A DNA stretch of 45,695 nucleotides from Synergistaceae bacterium. GTDB lineage: Bacteria > Synergistota > Synergistia > Synergistales > Aminithiophilaceae. The translations under genes were made by a program, and so were the position numbers. Positions 16,838 through 23,334 of this stretch are shown in pieces. Below the pieces are notes generated by a model. That model made no database searches. It saw only the letters and a program-made list of their open reading frames with translations, and was not told the origin of the DNA. Location: the NCBI GenBank assembly GCA_016756725.1, contig JAESII010000011.1:1-45695 (forward strand), written 5' to 3'. The first letter of the stretch is position 1; the number at the start of each line of letters is the position of its first letter.

Positions 16838-17827
16838 ATGTTTCTACTCACCATTTCTGCAACGGAATTGAGCCGCGTCCCCGGCCTTTCGGCGGCGGGA
16901 GCCAATACGGAGGCTCTGGCCTTCACGGCTCCGGCCGATGCCGATATGCTCTGCTGGGGGCGGCCCCGCATCACCGACGCCATTCCTGTCGACCCCATGG
17001 GACACCCCACGCCGGCACTGATCACCCGGGCCGCCCAGCTCGAGGCGGGTTTTCCCGTTTTGACCCTCCGGGCCGGCAGTTTTCTCGCCCCGGCGGCGCC
17101 CCACGTGGAGATGGGCAACGAGCCCGGACAGGACTCCCGCGCGACCTGCGCCGTTCCCAAGGGACGGGAGATTTTCGACCTGGCCCGCGATTTCGCCGGC
17201 CAGGTCGGACGGGGGCTCACCCGGGTCGTGCTGGCCGAGTCGGTGCCGGGCGGAACGACGACGGCCTACCTGCTGCTGCGCGCCCTCGGCTATGACCGGA
17301 TGGTCTCGTCGGCGGGACCCGAGAATCCCGTCTCCCTGAAGGAACAGGTCTGGCACGACGTCGAGGCCAGGCTGAAGAGGGAAGGGCGCCCCGAGGAGGC
17401 CCTCGACGTGGCCTGCCAGGTGGGCGACCCGATGCAGCTGACCGTGGCGGGGCTCGTGGCCGGCTTTCCCCCGGAAGCGGAGATCACTCTGGCCGGAGGG
17501 ACCCAGATGCTGGCCGTGGCGGCCCTGATCCGCCACGCCTCGATCCAGAGGGCCGTGCGGGTCGCCACGACCTGCTACGTGGCCCGCGACAGAAGCGCCC
17601 ATTTCAGCCGGCTGGCCATGGATATCGGCGTCCGGACCTGGGCGGCCCCCCTCGATTTCTCCTCCTCGCCCTGGACGGGCCTGGCCGACTACGAGAAGGG
17701 CTACGTCAAGGAGGGCGTCGGCGCCGGCGGCGCCGTCTGGTACGCGACGGAGCTTGGCGTTCCCGTCGAGCGGGTCACGGCCCGGACAAACGCCCTCTAC
17801 GGCGAGCTGATAGGAGCGACCATCTAA
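16838..17827 (+). CDS. Nicotinate-nucleotide phosphoribosyltransferase CobT-like (TIGR00303 group)
   Basis: A 329-aa member of the archaeal/atypical branch of CobT, which activates the lower ligand base (such as 5,6-dimethylbenzimidazole) during cobalamin assembly. Recognisable parts are DPMGHPTPALITRAAQLEAGF, a Gly-rich ESVPGGTTTAYLLLRALGY, and ITLAGGTQMLAVAALIRHA. The assignment is supported by the following btuC-btuD genes. The ATG at 16838 has GAGGAGG nine bases before it. The gene ends 5 bp before btuC. No B12 riboswitch could be made out in the short upstream region. Confidence 0.82.
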   Translation: MFLLTISATELSRVPGLSAAGANTEALAFTAPADADMLCWGRPRITDAIPVDPMGHPTPALITRAAQLEAGFPVLTLRAGSFLAPAAPHVEMGNEPGQDSRATCAVPKGREIFDLARDFAGQVGRGLTRVVLAESVPGGTTTAYLLLRALGYDRMVSSAGPENPVSLKEQVWHDVEARLKREGRPEEALDVACQVGDPMQLTVAGLVAGFPPEAEITLAGGTQMLAVAALIRHASIQRAVRVATTCYVARDRSAHFSRLAMDIGVRTWAAPLDFSSSPWTGLADYEKGYVKEGVGAGGAVWYATELGVPVERVTARTNALYGELIGATI

Positions 17828-17832
17828 GAACC

Positions 17833-18813
17833 GTGAGGCGCTCGCGGCTTTTTCTCTTGCTTTTGATCCTCGTCGGCTCCATCCTGGCCCTCTCTCTGGG
17901 CCTTTCCGTCCTCGTCGGCGACCTGAAGCTCTCGCCTGAGGAGGTGGCCCAGGCGCTGAAGGCCCGGCTGGCCGGCCAGACCGGAGGTGACGCCGTGGCC
18001 GACGCCGTGGTCTGGCAGGTCCGGATCCCCCGGGCCCTGGCGGCGGCTTTCGTCGGCGCCGCCCTCTCCTGCTGCGGCGCCGTCTTCCAGGGGCTGCTGC
18101 TGAACCCCCTGGCCGAGCCCTACACGATGGGCGTCGCCTCGGGGGCGGCCTTCGGCGCCGCCCTGTCGATCACCTTCGGCCTCGGGGCCATCACGCCCCT
18201 GGCCTTCGCCGGGAGCCTTCTCTCGCTGGGGCTGGTCTGGCTTCTGGGACGGAGGACCGATTTCATCGAGCCCACGCGGCTCATCCTGGCCGGCGTCATC
18301 GTGAGCAGCATCCTCAGCGCCGGCATCACCCTCCTTCAGGTGCTGGCGGGACAGCAGGTGGCGGCCATCGTCCTCTGGCTGCTGGGGAGTTTCACCCGGG
18401 CCGACTGGGCCATGGCGCGCTGGACCTTCCTGGCTTCCCTGGCGGCGCTCTTTCTGGGCCTCTCACGGCACCGCGAGCTGGACATCATCGCCTCGGGAGG
18501 ACGGGCGGCGGCCTTCGGCGTCGATGAGGAGCGGCTGAGGCTCTTCCTTCTCGCCGGGGCTTCGCTGGTGACGGCCGCCGTCGTCTCGGCCTGCGGCGTC
18601 ATCGGCTTCGTGGGGCTCGTCGTCCCCCACCTGGTGCGCCTCCTTCTGGGGCCGTCCCACGGGCGGCTGCTGGTGCTCTCCTGGTTCGGCGGCGCGGCCC
18701 TGATGGTGGGCGCCGACCTGACGGCCCGCCTTCTGGGCGAGCTGCCCATCGGCGTCGTCACAGCCCTCGTGGGAGGCCCCGTCTTCTGCCTCCTCCTCTG
18801 GAGGCGGTGCTGA
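17833..18813 (+). CDS. btuC: FecCD/BtuC-type ABC transporter permease
   Basis: A 326-aa polytopic permease of the iron-siderophore/cobalamin class. Typical segments are VRIPRALAAAFVGAALSCCGAVFQGLLLNPLAEPYTMGVASG, in which the conserved RxPR and NPLAxPxxxGxxxGA patterns are seen, then GVIVSSILSAG and IGFVGLVVPHLVRLLLG. It pairs with the downstream ATPase. Cobalamin is inferred from the adjacent cobT; heme or siderophore remain possible. It starts at GTG, coupled to cobT. Confidence 0.85.
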   Translation: MRRSRLFLLLLILVGSILALSLGLSVLVGDLKLSPEEVAQALKARLAGQTGGDAVADAVVWQVRIPRALAAAFVGAALSCCGAVFQGLLLNPLAEPYTMGVASGAAFGAALSITFGLGAITPLAFAGSLLSLGLVWLLGRRTDFIEPTRLILAGVIVSSILSAGITLLQVLAGQQVAAIVLWLLGSFTRADWAMARWTFLASLAALFLGLSRHRELDIIASGGRAAAFGVDEERLRLFLLAGASLVTAAVVSACGVIGFVGLVVPHLVRLLLGPSHGRLLVLSWFGGAALMVGADLTARLLGELPIGVVTALVGGPVFCLLLWRRC

Positions 18814-19586
18814 TGGCTCTTTCGGCGAAAAATCTTTCCGTCGGCTACGGCGGCAGGCCCGTGCTGCGCCATCTCGACCTGGAGCTGGCCCCGGGGCGGC
18901 TCGTGGCCCTGCTGGGGCCCAACGGCTGCGGCAAGAGCACCCTTCTTGCAGCCCTCTGCGGCCTGCTTCCCCTCCAGGAGGGCTCGATCGTCATCGACGG
19001 CGCTCCCCTTGCGTCGCTGAGCCGCCTGGCCCTGGCCCGCAAGGTGGCCCTCGTCCCCCAGGCCTCGGCCTTCACCCTCCCCTTTTCCGTCGACGAGGTG
19101 GTCCTCATGGGGCGCTACCCCCATCTGGGCCGGTTCGGACGGCTGGGCCCCGAAGACCGGGCCATCGCCGCCGAAGCTCTCAAGGCCGTGGGCCTTGAGG
19201 GCTTCGGAACGCGCCTCGTCAACGCCCTCTCCGGCGGCGAGGTGCAGCGGGTCACCCTGGCCCGTGCCCTGGCTCAAAAGACGGGAACGCTCCTTCTCGA
19301 CGAGCCGACGAGCGCCCTCGACCCGGGCCACGTCGTCGACGTCATGGCCCTTCTGGAGCGGCTCCGCGAAGACGGAAAGAGCCTCGTCGTGGCCCTCCAT
19401 GACGTCAACGTGGCCCTGGCCTCGGCCGACGCCGTGGCCTTTCTGAAAGAGGGATCGCTGATCCGGCTCTGCCGTCCCGACGAGGTGGACGGCGAACTGC
19501 TGCGGGAAGTCTACGGCGTGGAGTGGCGCGTGGGGCGGTGGCAGGGGCAGGCCGTGGCGCTGCCGAAGAGGGGGGTCAGGTCTTGA
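18813..19586 (+). CDS. btuD: BtuD/FecE-type ABC transporter ATPase
   Basis: A 257-aa ATPase. Walker A is GPNGCGKST (35-43), the signature is LSGGE (139-143), Walker B is LLLDE (160-164), with DEVVLMGRYPHLGRFG typical of the siderophore/B12 family. The ATG shares one base with the btuC stop and has GGAGG 8 nt upstream. The stop codon and last codons lie inside the left arm of dispersed palindrome copy 2, so the C-terminus (GVRS) is partly repeat-encoded. No periplasmic binding protein gene is present in the window. Confidence 0.88.
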   Translation: MALSAKNLSVGYGGRPVLRHLDLELAPGRLVALLGPNGCGKSTLLAALCGLLPLQEGSIVIDGAPLASLSRLALARKVALVPQASAFTLPFSVDEVVLMGRYPHLGRFGRLGPEDRAIAAEALKAVGLEGFGTRLVNALSGGEVQRVTLARALAQKTGTLLLDEPTSALDPGHVVDVMALLERLREDGKSLVVALHDVNVALASADAVAFLKEGSLIRLCRPDEVDGELLREVYGVEWRVGRWQGQAVALPKRGVRS

Positions 19587-19633
19587 CTCTTGACAAAGTG
19601 AACCTTTTTGTCAAGAGTCAAGACCTGACCCCG
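19573..19633. repeat. Dispersed TCTTGAC palindrome, copy 2
   Basis: A perfect 26-bp stem (19573-19598 with 19608-19633) and 9-nt loop GTGAACCTT. It contains the btuD stop codon and lies 21 bp from the stop of the convergent antiporter gene, so it can act as a terminator for both. Confidence 0.92.
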
Positions 19634-19654
19634 ATCCCCCCGATCCCCTCCCCT

Positions 19655-20962
19655 CTAGTAGAGGATGATGGCGCCCAGGAGGGCGAAGAGGATGAGGGGG
19701 ATGTTGAAGTGAAGGAAGGTGGGGACGCAGGTGTCCCAGATGTGGTCGTGCTGGCCGTCGGCGTTGAGTCCCGACGTGGGGCCCAAGGTGGAGTCCGAGG
19801 CCGGTGATCCGGCGTCGCCGAGGGCGGCCGCGGCGGCGATGAGGCAGATGGTGGCCCCCGTCGAGAAGCCGAGTTCCAGGGCCAGGGGGCAGTAGATGGC
19901 GGCCAGGACGGGGATGGTGCCGAAGGAGGTGCCGATGCCCATGGTGACGAGGAGGCCGACGATGACCATGAGGAGGGCGCCGAAGACCTGGCTGCCTCCG
20001 ACGAGGCCGACGACGCTCTGGACGAGGGTGTCGACGGCCTTGGTCTCGCGGATGACGGAGCCGTAGCCTGCGGCGACGAGCATGATGATGGCGATCATGC
20101 CCATGATGGCGATGCCGCCGGACATGATGTCTTCGAGCCGGCCCCACCTGAGCGTCCCCGTGGCGACCATGAGACCCAGGGCGACGACGGCGCCGAGGGG
20201 AAGGGAGCTGGTCTTGAGCTGGATGGCAAAGGCGGCGACGACGGCGACGAGGGTGAGCCAGTGGCGGGTCTCCATGCGGTCCGAGTCGGGCACCTTGTCG
20301 AGGCCGATGACGGGCCGGTCTTCATAGGTCCGGTCGCTGCGGTAGGAGAAGAAGATGGCCACGAAAAGCCCCAGGAGCATGCCCGCCCCGAGGATCCAGG
20401 TGAAGTGCCACACGTCGGCGCGGCTGACGGCGATTCCGTTGGCCGTCATCTGATCGGCGATGATGCCGTGGAAGATGAGACCGAAGCCGGCGGGGATGGC
20501 GATGTAGGGCGCCTTGAGACTGAAGGTGAGGGCACAGGCGACGGCGCGGCGGTCCTGACGGAGCTTGTTGAAGAGGACCAGGAGGGGCGGGATGAGGATG
20601 GGGATGAACGCGATGTGGATGGGGATGAGGTTCTGGGAGAAGCAGCCCAGGCCGGCCAGGAGGAGAAGGAGGAAGGCCTTTCGGGTTCCCACGACCTTGG
20701 CGAGGCGGACGCTGAGGATGGAGGCCAGGCCGGTCTGGCTGATGGCCACGGCCAGGGCGCCGAGCAGAATGTAACTGAGAGCCGTCTCCGAGTTTCCTCC
20801 CATGCCGCCGATGAGGGTCGACATGGTGGCACCGACAGACATCCCCGCAGCCAGGCCCGCGACGAGGGCCGAGATGATGAGAGCCAGGATGATGTTGAGG
20901 TGGAGAAGGCAGAGGACGATCATGACGATGACGGACAGGACGACGGGGTTAGTCAGAAGCAT
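19655..20962 (-). CDS. Na+/H+ antiporter family permease (YuiF-like, COG2056)
   Basis: A 435-aa inner-membrane protein with about 11-12 hydrophobic segments. It matches the NhaC-superfamily proteins annotated as Na+/H+ antiporter family or predicted histidine/amino-acid transporter: N-terminal LLTNPVVLSVIVMIVLCLL, the NSETALSYILLGALAVAI region, and the C-terminal DAGSPASDSTLGPTSGLNADGQHDHIWDTCVPTF block, whose conserved polar residues are very characteristic. The substrate is uncertain; an amino-acid transporter would suit a peptide-fermenting organism. The ATG at 20962 has GAGGAGG upstream. It converges on btuD across palindrome copy 2. Confidence 0.82.
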   Translation of the reverse strand: MLLTNPVVLSVIVMIVLCLLHLNIILALIISALVAGLAAGMSVGATMSTLIGGMGGNSETALSYILLGALAVAISQTGLASILSVRLAKVVGTRKAFLLLLLAGLGCFSQNLIPIHIAFIPILIPPLLVLFNKLRQDRRAVACALTFSLKAPYIAIPAGFGLIFHGIIADQMTANGIAVSRADVWHFTWILGAGMLLGLFVAIFFSYRSDRTYEDRPVIGLDKVPDSDRMETRHWLTLVAVVAAFAIQLKTSSLPLGAVVALGLMVATGTLRWGRLEDIMSGGIAIMGMIAIIMLVAAGYGSVIRETKAVDTLVQSVVGLVGGSQVFGALLMVIVGLLVTMGIGTSFGTIPVLAAIYCPLALELGFSTGATICLIAAAAALGDAGSPASDSTLGPTSGLNADGQHDHIWDTCVPTFLHFNIPLILFALLGAIILY

Positions 20963-21254
20963 GGTATCAACCTCCTCGTTCGTGATGTGCGCTTCCTGCG
21001 GCCCCTCGCCTCCCCCTGCCGCCCTCCTTTGCCTGTCCGGGGCTTCAAGCCCCTGATTGACTCGGGGAGGAAGGGATGAGCCTTTTTCCGACGTCGGCGG
21101 AACGCCGCCGGCGGAGGGGAAAAAGAAACTCACCACGAACCTCAGGAACGCTATCGTATAGACTAAAGTAAAAGATGAGGGCCGTCCAGAGGAAGGGGAA
21201 AAGTGTGAACTGCATCACAATCCAGCGGGGCGGCCCTGGAAGGAGCCTGTGACG
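20963..21254. other. Divergent intergenic region with structured leader
   Basis: The region lies between the antiporter (minus) and a hydrolase (plus). On the minus strand the leader can form at least two hairpins: GGGGCTT-G-AAGCCCC near 21040-21054, and a GCCGGCGGCGTTCCGCCGACG-type structure near 21090-21115, followed by AAAAAGG. It matches no riboswitch I know. Near 21150-21175 is an A+T-rich stretch suited to promoters, but no convincing -35/-10 pair was found. Confidence 0.4.
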
Positions 21255-22055
21255 ATGACAGATCAAGAGCGCTTGCGGAAGGAGGCGCCGGGCTTCGGGC
21301 TGGGCGTGACCGTCGAGGTTCTTTCAGGCGGCACTGAGGAGCCGACGGTGGTGCTCCTTCACGGCGTCCATGGGACGGCGAATCTGGAGGAGACGAACAA
21401 GTACGGCGTCCTGGCCCGGCTGCTTCATCGGGAGGGATTGAACGTGGCCGTTATCGAGACGGGCCGCCTCCGGAGGGACCCCGAATCCTTCGACGACCGG
21501 TCCGCCTGGGCCCGGGAGGCCTTCGCCGGCAAGAGCTACGGCGACGATCTCGAAGACGTTCTTTCGGGGCTGGAAGTTCTGCGTCAGGTCAGACGGGGCG
21601 GCCCCTTCTGGCTCTGGGGCTTCTCCCTGGGGGGGATTCATGCGGTGATGATCGCCGGGGGCAGCGCCAGAAGGCTTCTGGACGCCCGAGGACGGCAGTG
21701 GCCCCTCAAGGGGGCCCTGCCTCTGGACGGGATCGCCCTTTCAGGAAGCGGCATCCGGGGCCGGGATGAGCTGGGAGGCGAGTTCTTCTCCCTGCCGATT
21801 CTGGACAGCCTGCCGCCGGAGGAGCTCCTGGCCGATGGGGCGCGCAAGACGACACTCCGCCGGGCCCTGGCCTTCTACGGCTCCCTCGACGGGACCTTTT
21901 CGGAGGAGGCCTGCCGAAAGCTGCTGGAGACGTTGGGGGCGAGGCAGAAGGAGTTCCACCGTCTCGAAGGCGTGGACCACGCCTTCCGGACCGTCGACGG
22001 CGAGCCGTCCCAAAAGCCGCTGGAGGCGATGGTGAGGAAGCTTCTGCCCCTCTAG
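21255..22055 (+). CDS. Alpha/beta hydrolase
   Basis: A 266-aa putative cytoplasmic hydrolase. The oxyanion region is LLHGVHGT (35-41), the nucleophile elbow is GFSLGG (122-127, Ser124), and the likely catalytic His lies in LEGVDHAFRT near the C-terminus. An Asp probably comes from AFYGSLDGTF. The substrate is unknown. The ATG at 21255 has AAGGAG nine bases upstream; the GTG at 21249 is too close to it. It is a single gene whose stop codon lies in the left arm of a 70-bp perfect palindrome. It is not closely similar by eye to the hydrolase at 1974. Confidence 0.8.
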   Translation: MTDQERLRKEAPGFGLGVTVEVLSGGTEEPTVVLLHGVHGTANLEETNKYGVLARLLHREGLNVAVIETGRLRRDPESFDDRSAWAREAFAGKSYGDDLEDVLSGLEVLRQVRRGGPFWLWGFSLGGIHAVMIAGGSARRLLDARGRQWPLKGALPLDGIALSGSGIRGRDELGGEFFSLPILDSLPPEELLADGARKTTLRRALAFYGSLDGTFSEEACRKLLETLGARQKEFHRLEGVDHAFRTVDGEPSQKPLEAMVRKLLPL

Positions 22056-22117
22056 ATCAAGCCAAAAGGAAGGGCCGCCCCCGGGGGCGGCCCTTCCTTT
22101 TGGCTTGATCTAGAGGG
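22048..22117. terminator. 70-bp perfect palindrome, bidirectional terminator
   Basis: Arms 22048-22082 and 22083-22117 are exact reverse complements (35 bp each, no spacer). The centre is CCGCCCCCGGGGGCGG flanked by CCAAAAGGAAGGG and CCCTTCCTTTTGG, so transcripts from either side give a stem with a short T stretch on the 3' arm. The stop codons of both convergent genes (TAG at 22053-22055 and TAG at 22112-22110) fall symmetrically in the two arms. Confidence 0.88.
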
Positions 22118-22286
22118 CGACCTGTAGTCCCACGTTGACGGGGAGGTCGACGACAGCAGCCTCTTTGAACTGGAGATACCAGTCGCCGCTGTCGTTTTTG
22201 ACCCAGCAGGCCGAAGAGGTGCCGCAATGCCCGATGGGGCTCTGCCCCGCCATGAACCAGTTGCCCTTGCTGTCTTTCTGCCACAT
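22110..22286 (-). CDS. Small hypothetical protein with two WxKxxxGxW-type repeats
   Basis: A 58-aa protein that I do not recognise. It begins MWQKDSKGNWFMAGQ and later has CWVKNDSGDWYLQF, so it looks like two copies of a Trp-Lys-x-(D/S)-x-Gly-(N/D)-Trp hairpin, with two Cys between them (HCGTSSAC). It contains no arginine. The ATG at 22286 is preceded by GAGGAGG. A longer in-frame start at 22358 overlaps the stop of an upstream leader peptide (ATGA), so coupled translation from there is possible. It has its own promoter and a long leader, which supports real expression. It has no signal peptide. Confidence 0.65.
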   Translation of the reverse strand: MWQKDSKGNWFMAGQSPIGHCGTSSACWVKNDSGDWYLQFKEAAVVDLPVNVGLQVAL

Positions 22287-22326
22287 GATGACGCCTCCTC
22301 TTTTCCTTGACGAAGAAACCGATGAC

Positions 22327-22354
22327 AAAAAACGAGAACGACCGCTTTGGCGGT
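22327..22354 (-). terminator. Attenuator-like hairpin after the Arg leader peptide
   Basis: On the minus strand, immediately after the leader stop, ACCGC-CAAA-GCGGT forms a hairpin and is followed 8 nt later by six Ts (22332-22327). Extending the stem with bulges back into the arginine codons brings the T-run next to its base. The position suggests that ribosome progress through the leader decides whether it folds. Confidence 0.4.
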
Positions 22355-22405
22355 TCATCTTCGTCTTCGTCGGCTTTTGGGTTCGGGGAAAAGATCAGGG
22401 GTCAT
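22355..22405 (-). CDS. 16-aa leader peptide ending in five Arg codons
   Basis: A short frame MTPDLFPEPKSRRRRR starts with ATG at 22405, has GGAGG eight bases upstream, and ends with CGA CGA AGA CGA AGA before TGA. In a GC-rich genome CGA and AGA are expected to be rare, so five in a row should slow translation when charged tRNA-Arg is limiting. It lies between a clear promoter and a terminator-like hairpin upstream of the 58-aa protein, which is the layout of amino-acid attenuation leaders. It is too short to rule out chance by itself. Confidence 0.45.
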   Translation of the reverse strand: MTPDLFPEPKSRRRRR

Positions 22406-22447
22406 GGGTTTCGCCTCCAAGGAATTCGTCTTGCGCCGCTGGGACCC

Positions 22448-22476
22448 GTTATACCAGTTCCGCCGACAGGAGTCAA
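22448..22476 (-). promoter_or_regulatory. Promoter of the leader peptide and 58-aa gene
   Basis: On the minus strand TTGACT (22476-22471), a 17-bp spacer, and TATAAC (22453-22448). It starts 31 bp after the lacI stop. The mRNA leader to the 58-aa start would be ~155 nt. Confidence 0.7.
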
Positions 22477-22506
22477 CCTCGGTTCAGAAAAAAAGCAGAA
22501 AGAAAC

Positions 22507-23316
22507 TTATTGGCTTACGGGTTTAGTGGCGCCGTCGATGACGGAAGGCGTGAGGCGGATCTGGCCGGGCCGCGAGCCCTGGTCGCGGATGAGGTTGAAG
22601 AGGAGGCGGCCGGCGAGGACGCCGATCTCGAAGGCCGGCCAGGGGACGGAGATCCAGCCCAGATGGGAGGCCAGGTCGGGCCTGCCGCAGAGGACGGCCC
22701 TCTTTGGGGGGGGCGACGGGAGGGGGTGGTCGTCGTAGAGGGGAAGGGCGCCGGGACGATCGCTTTTGAGATGTCGGGCCAGGCCGGGGAAGAGGGGGGC
22801 CGGCCCCTGACGGAGGACGAGTCCTGCCGGTCCGGCCAGGGCCTCGAGGGCCCGGGCCAGGCGCTCCTCGTCGATGACGATGGCGCTCCCCAGCCGAAGA
22901 GGCTCGTCGAGGGTGACGACGGGAAAGGCGGGCTCCTCGTCGGGGAGACCGTCGAGCCAGAGGGCTCCGTCGACGCCCCGTCCCTTGAGGATCCGCAGGG
23001 CCCGGGCCCGGGAGCCGGCCAGGCCGCCCGAGGCGAGGGGGAGGAGGTCGATGCCTCTTTTGGCGAGGACCCGCTCGAGGCCCGAAAGGAGTTCACCCAT
23101 CCAGGGCCTGGCGAGGTCGGCCAAGACGACGCCGACGACGTCGGTCCTCCGGCTCGAGAGGCCCTTGGCGACGACGTTGGGTTCGTAGCCGAGGCGGCGG
23201 ACGATGTCCCAGACCCTGCGCCGCGTCTGAGGCGAGATGCGGGGGTCTCCCCGGAGGACACGGCTGACGGTGGCCTTGTTGACGCCGGCCTCGGCGGCGA
23301 CGTCGGCCATGGTCAC
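22507..23316 (-). CDS. LacI-family transcriptional regulator (compact)
   Basis: A ~269-aa repressor. The N-terminal helix-turn-helix and hinge are textbook: VTMADVAAEAGVNKATVSRVL, then RRLGYEPNVVAKGLSSRRTDVVGVV. The effector domain (~200 residues) is shorter than the usual ~270; the second periplasmic-binding-like lobe looks reduced, though the ending WPAFEIGVLAGRLLFNLI is typical. AGGAGG overlaps the upstream stop; the GTG at 23316 or the ATG at 23310 are possible starts, both further from the Shine-Dalgarno than usual. It is the third gene after a diguanylate cyclase and a nucleoside kinase. The ligand is unknown. Confidence 0.82.
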   Translation of the reverse strand: MTMADVAAEAGVNKATVSRVLRGDPRISPQTRRRVWDIVRRLGYEPNVVAKGLSSRRTDVVGVVLADLARPWMGELLSGLERVLAKRGIDLLPLASGGLAGSRARALRILKGRGVDGALWLDGLPDEEPAFPVVTLDEPLRLGSAIVIDEERLARALEALAGPAGLVLRQGPAPLFPGLARHLKSDRPGALPLYDDHPLPSPPPKRAVLCGRPDLASHLGWISVPWPAFEIGVLAGRLLFNLIRDQGSRPGQIRLTPSVIDGATKPVSQ

Positions 23317-23334
23317 CGCCAGAGCCGCCACCTC

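Noticed and set aside
16700..16838. Cobalamin riboswitch upstream of cobT
   Set aside because: The region is too short and lacks the B12-box consensus; only an A+T-rich promoter region is seen.
15528..16871. 447-codon plus-strand frame opposite the ArsB/NhaD permease
   Set aside because: It is highly acidic and repetitive, antisense to a clear membrane protein; no start signal.
20963..21254. Known riboswitch in the antiporter leader
   Set aside because: Hairpins exist but none of the conserved cores I know could be matched, so it is recorded only as a structured leader.
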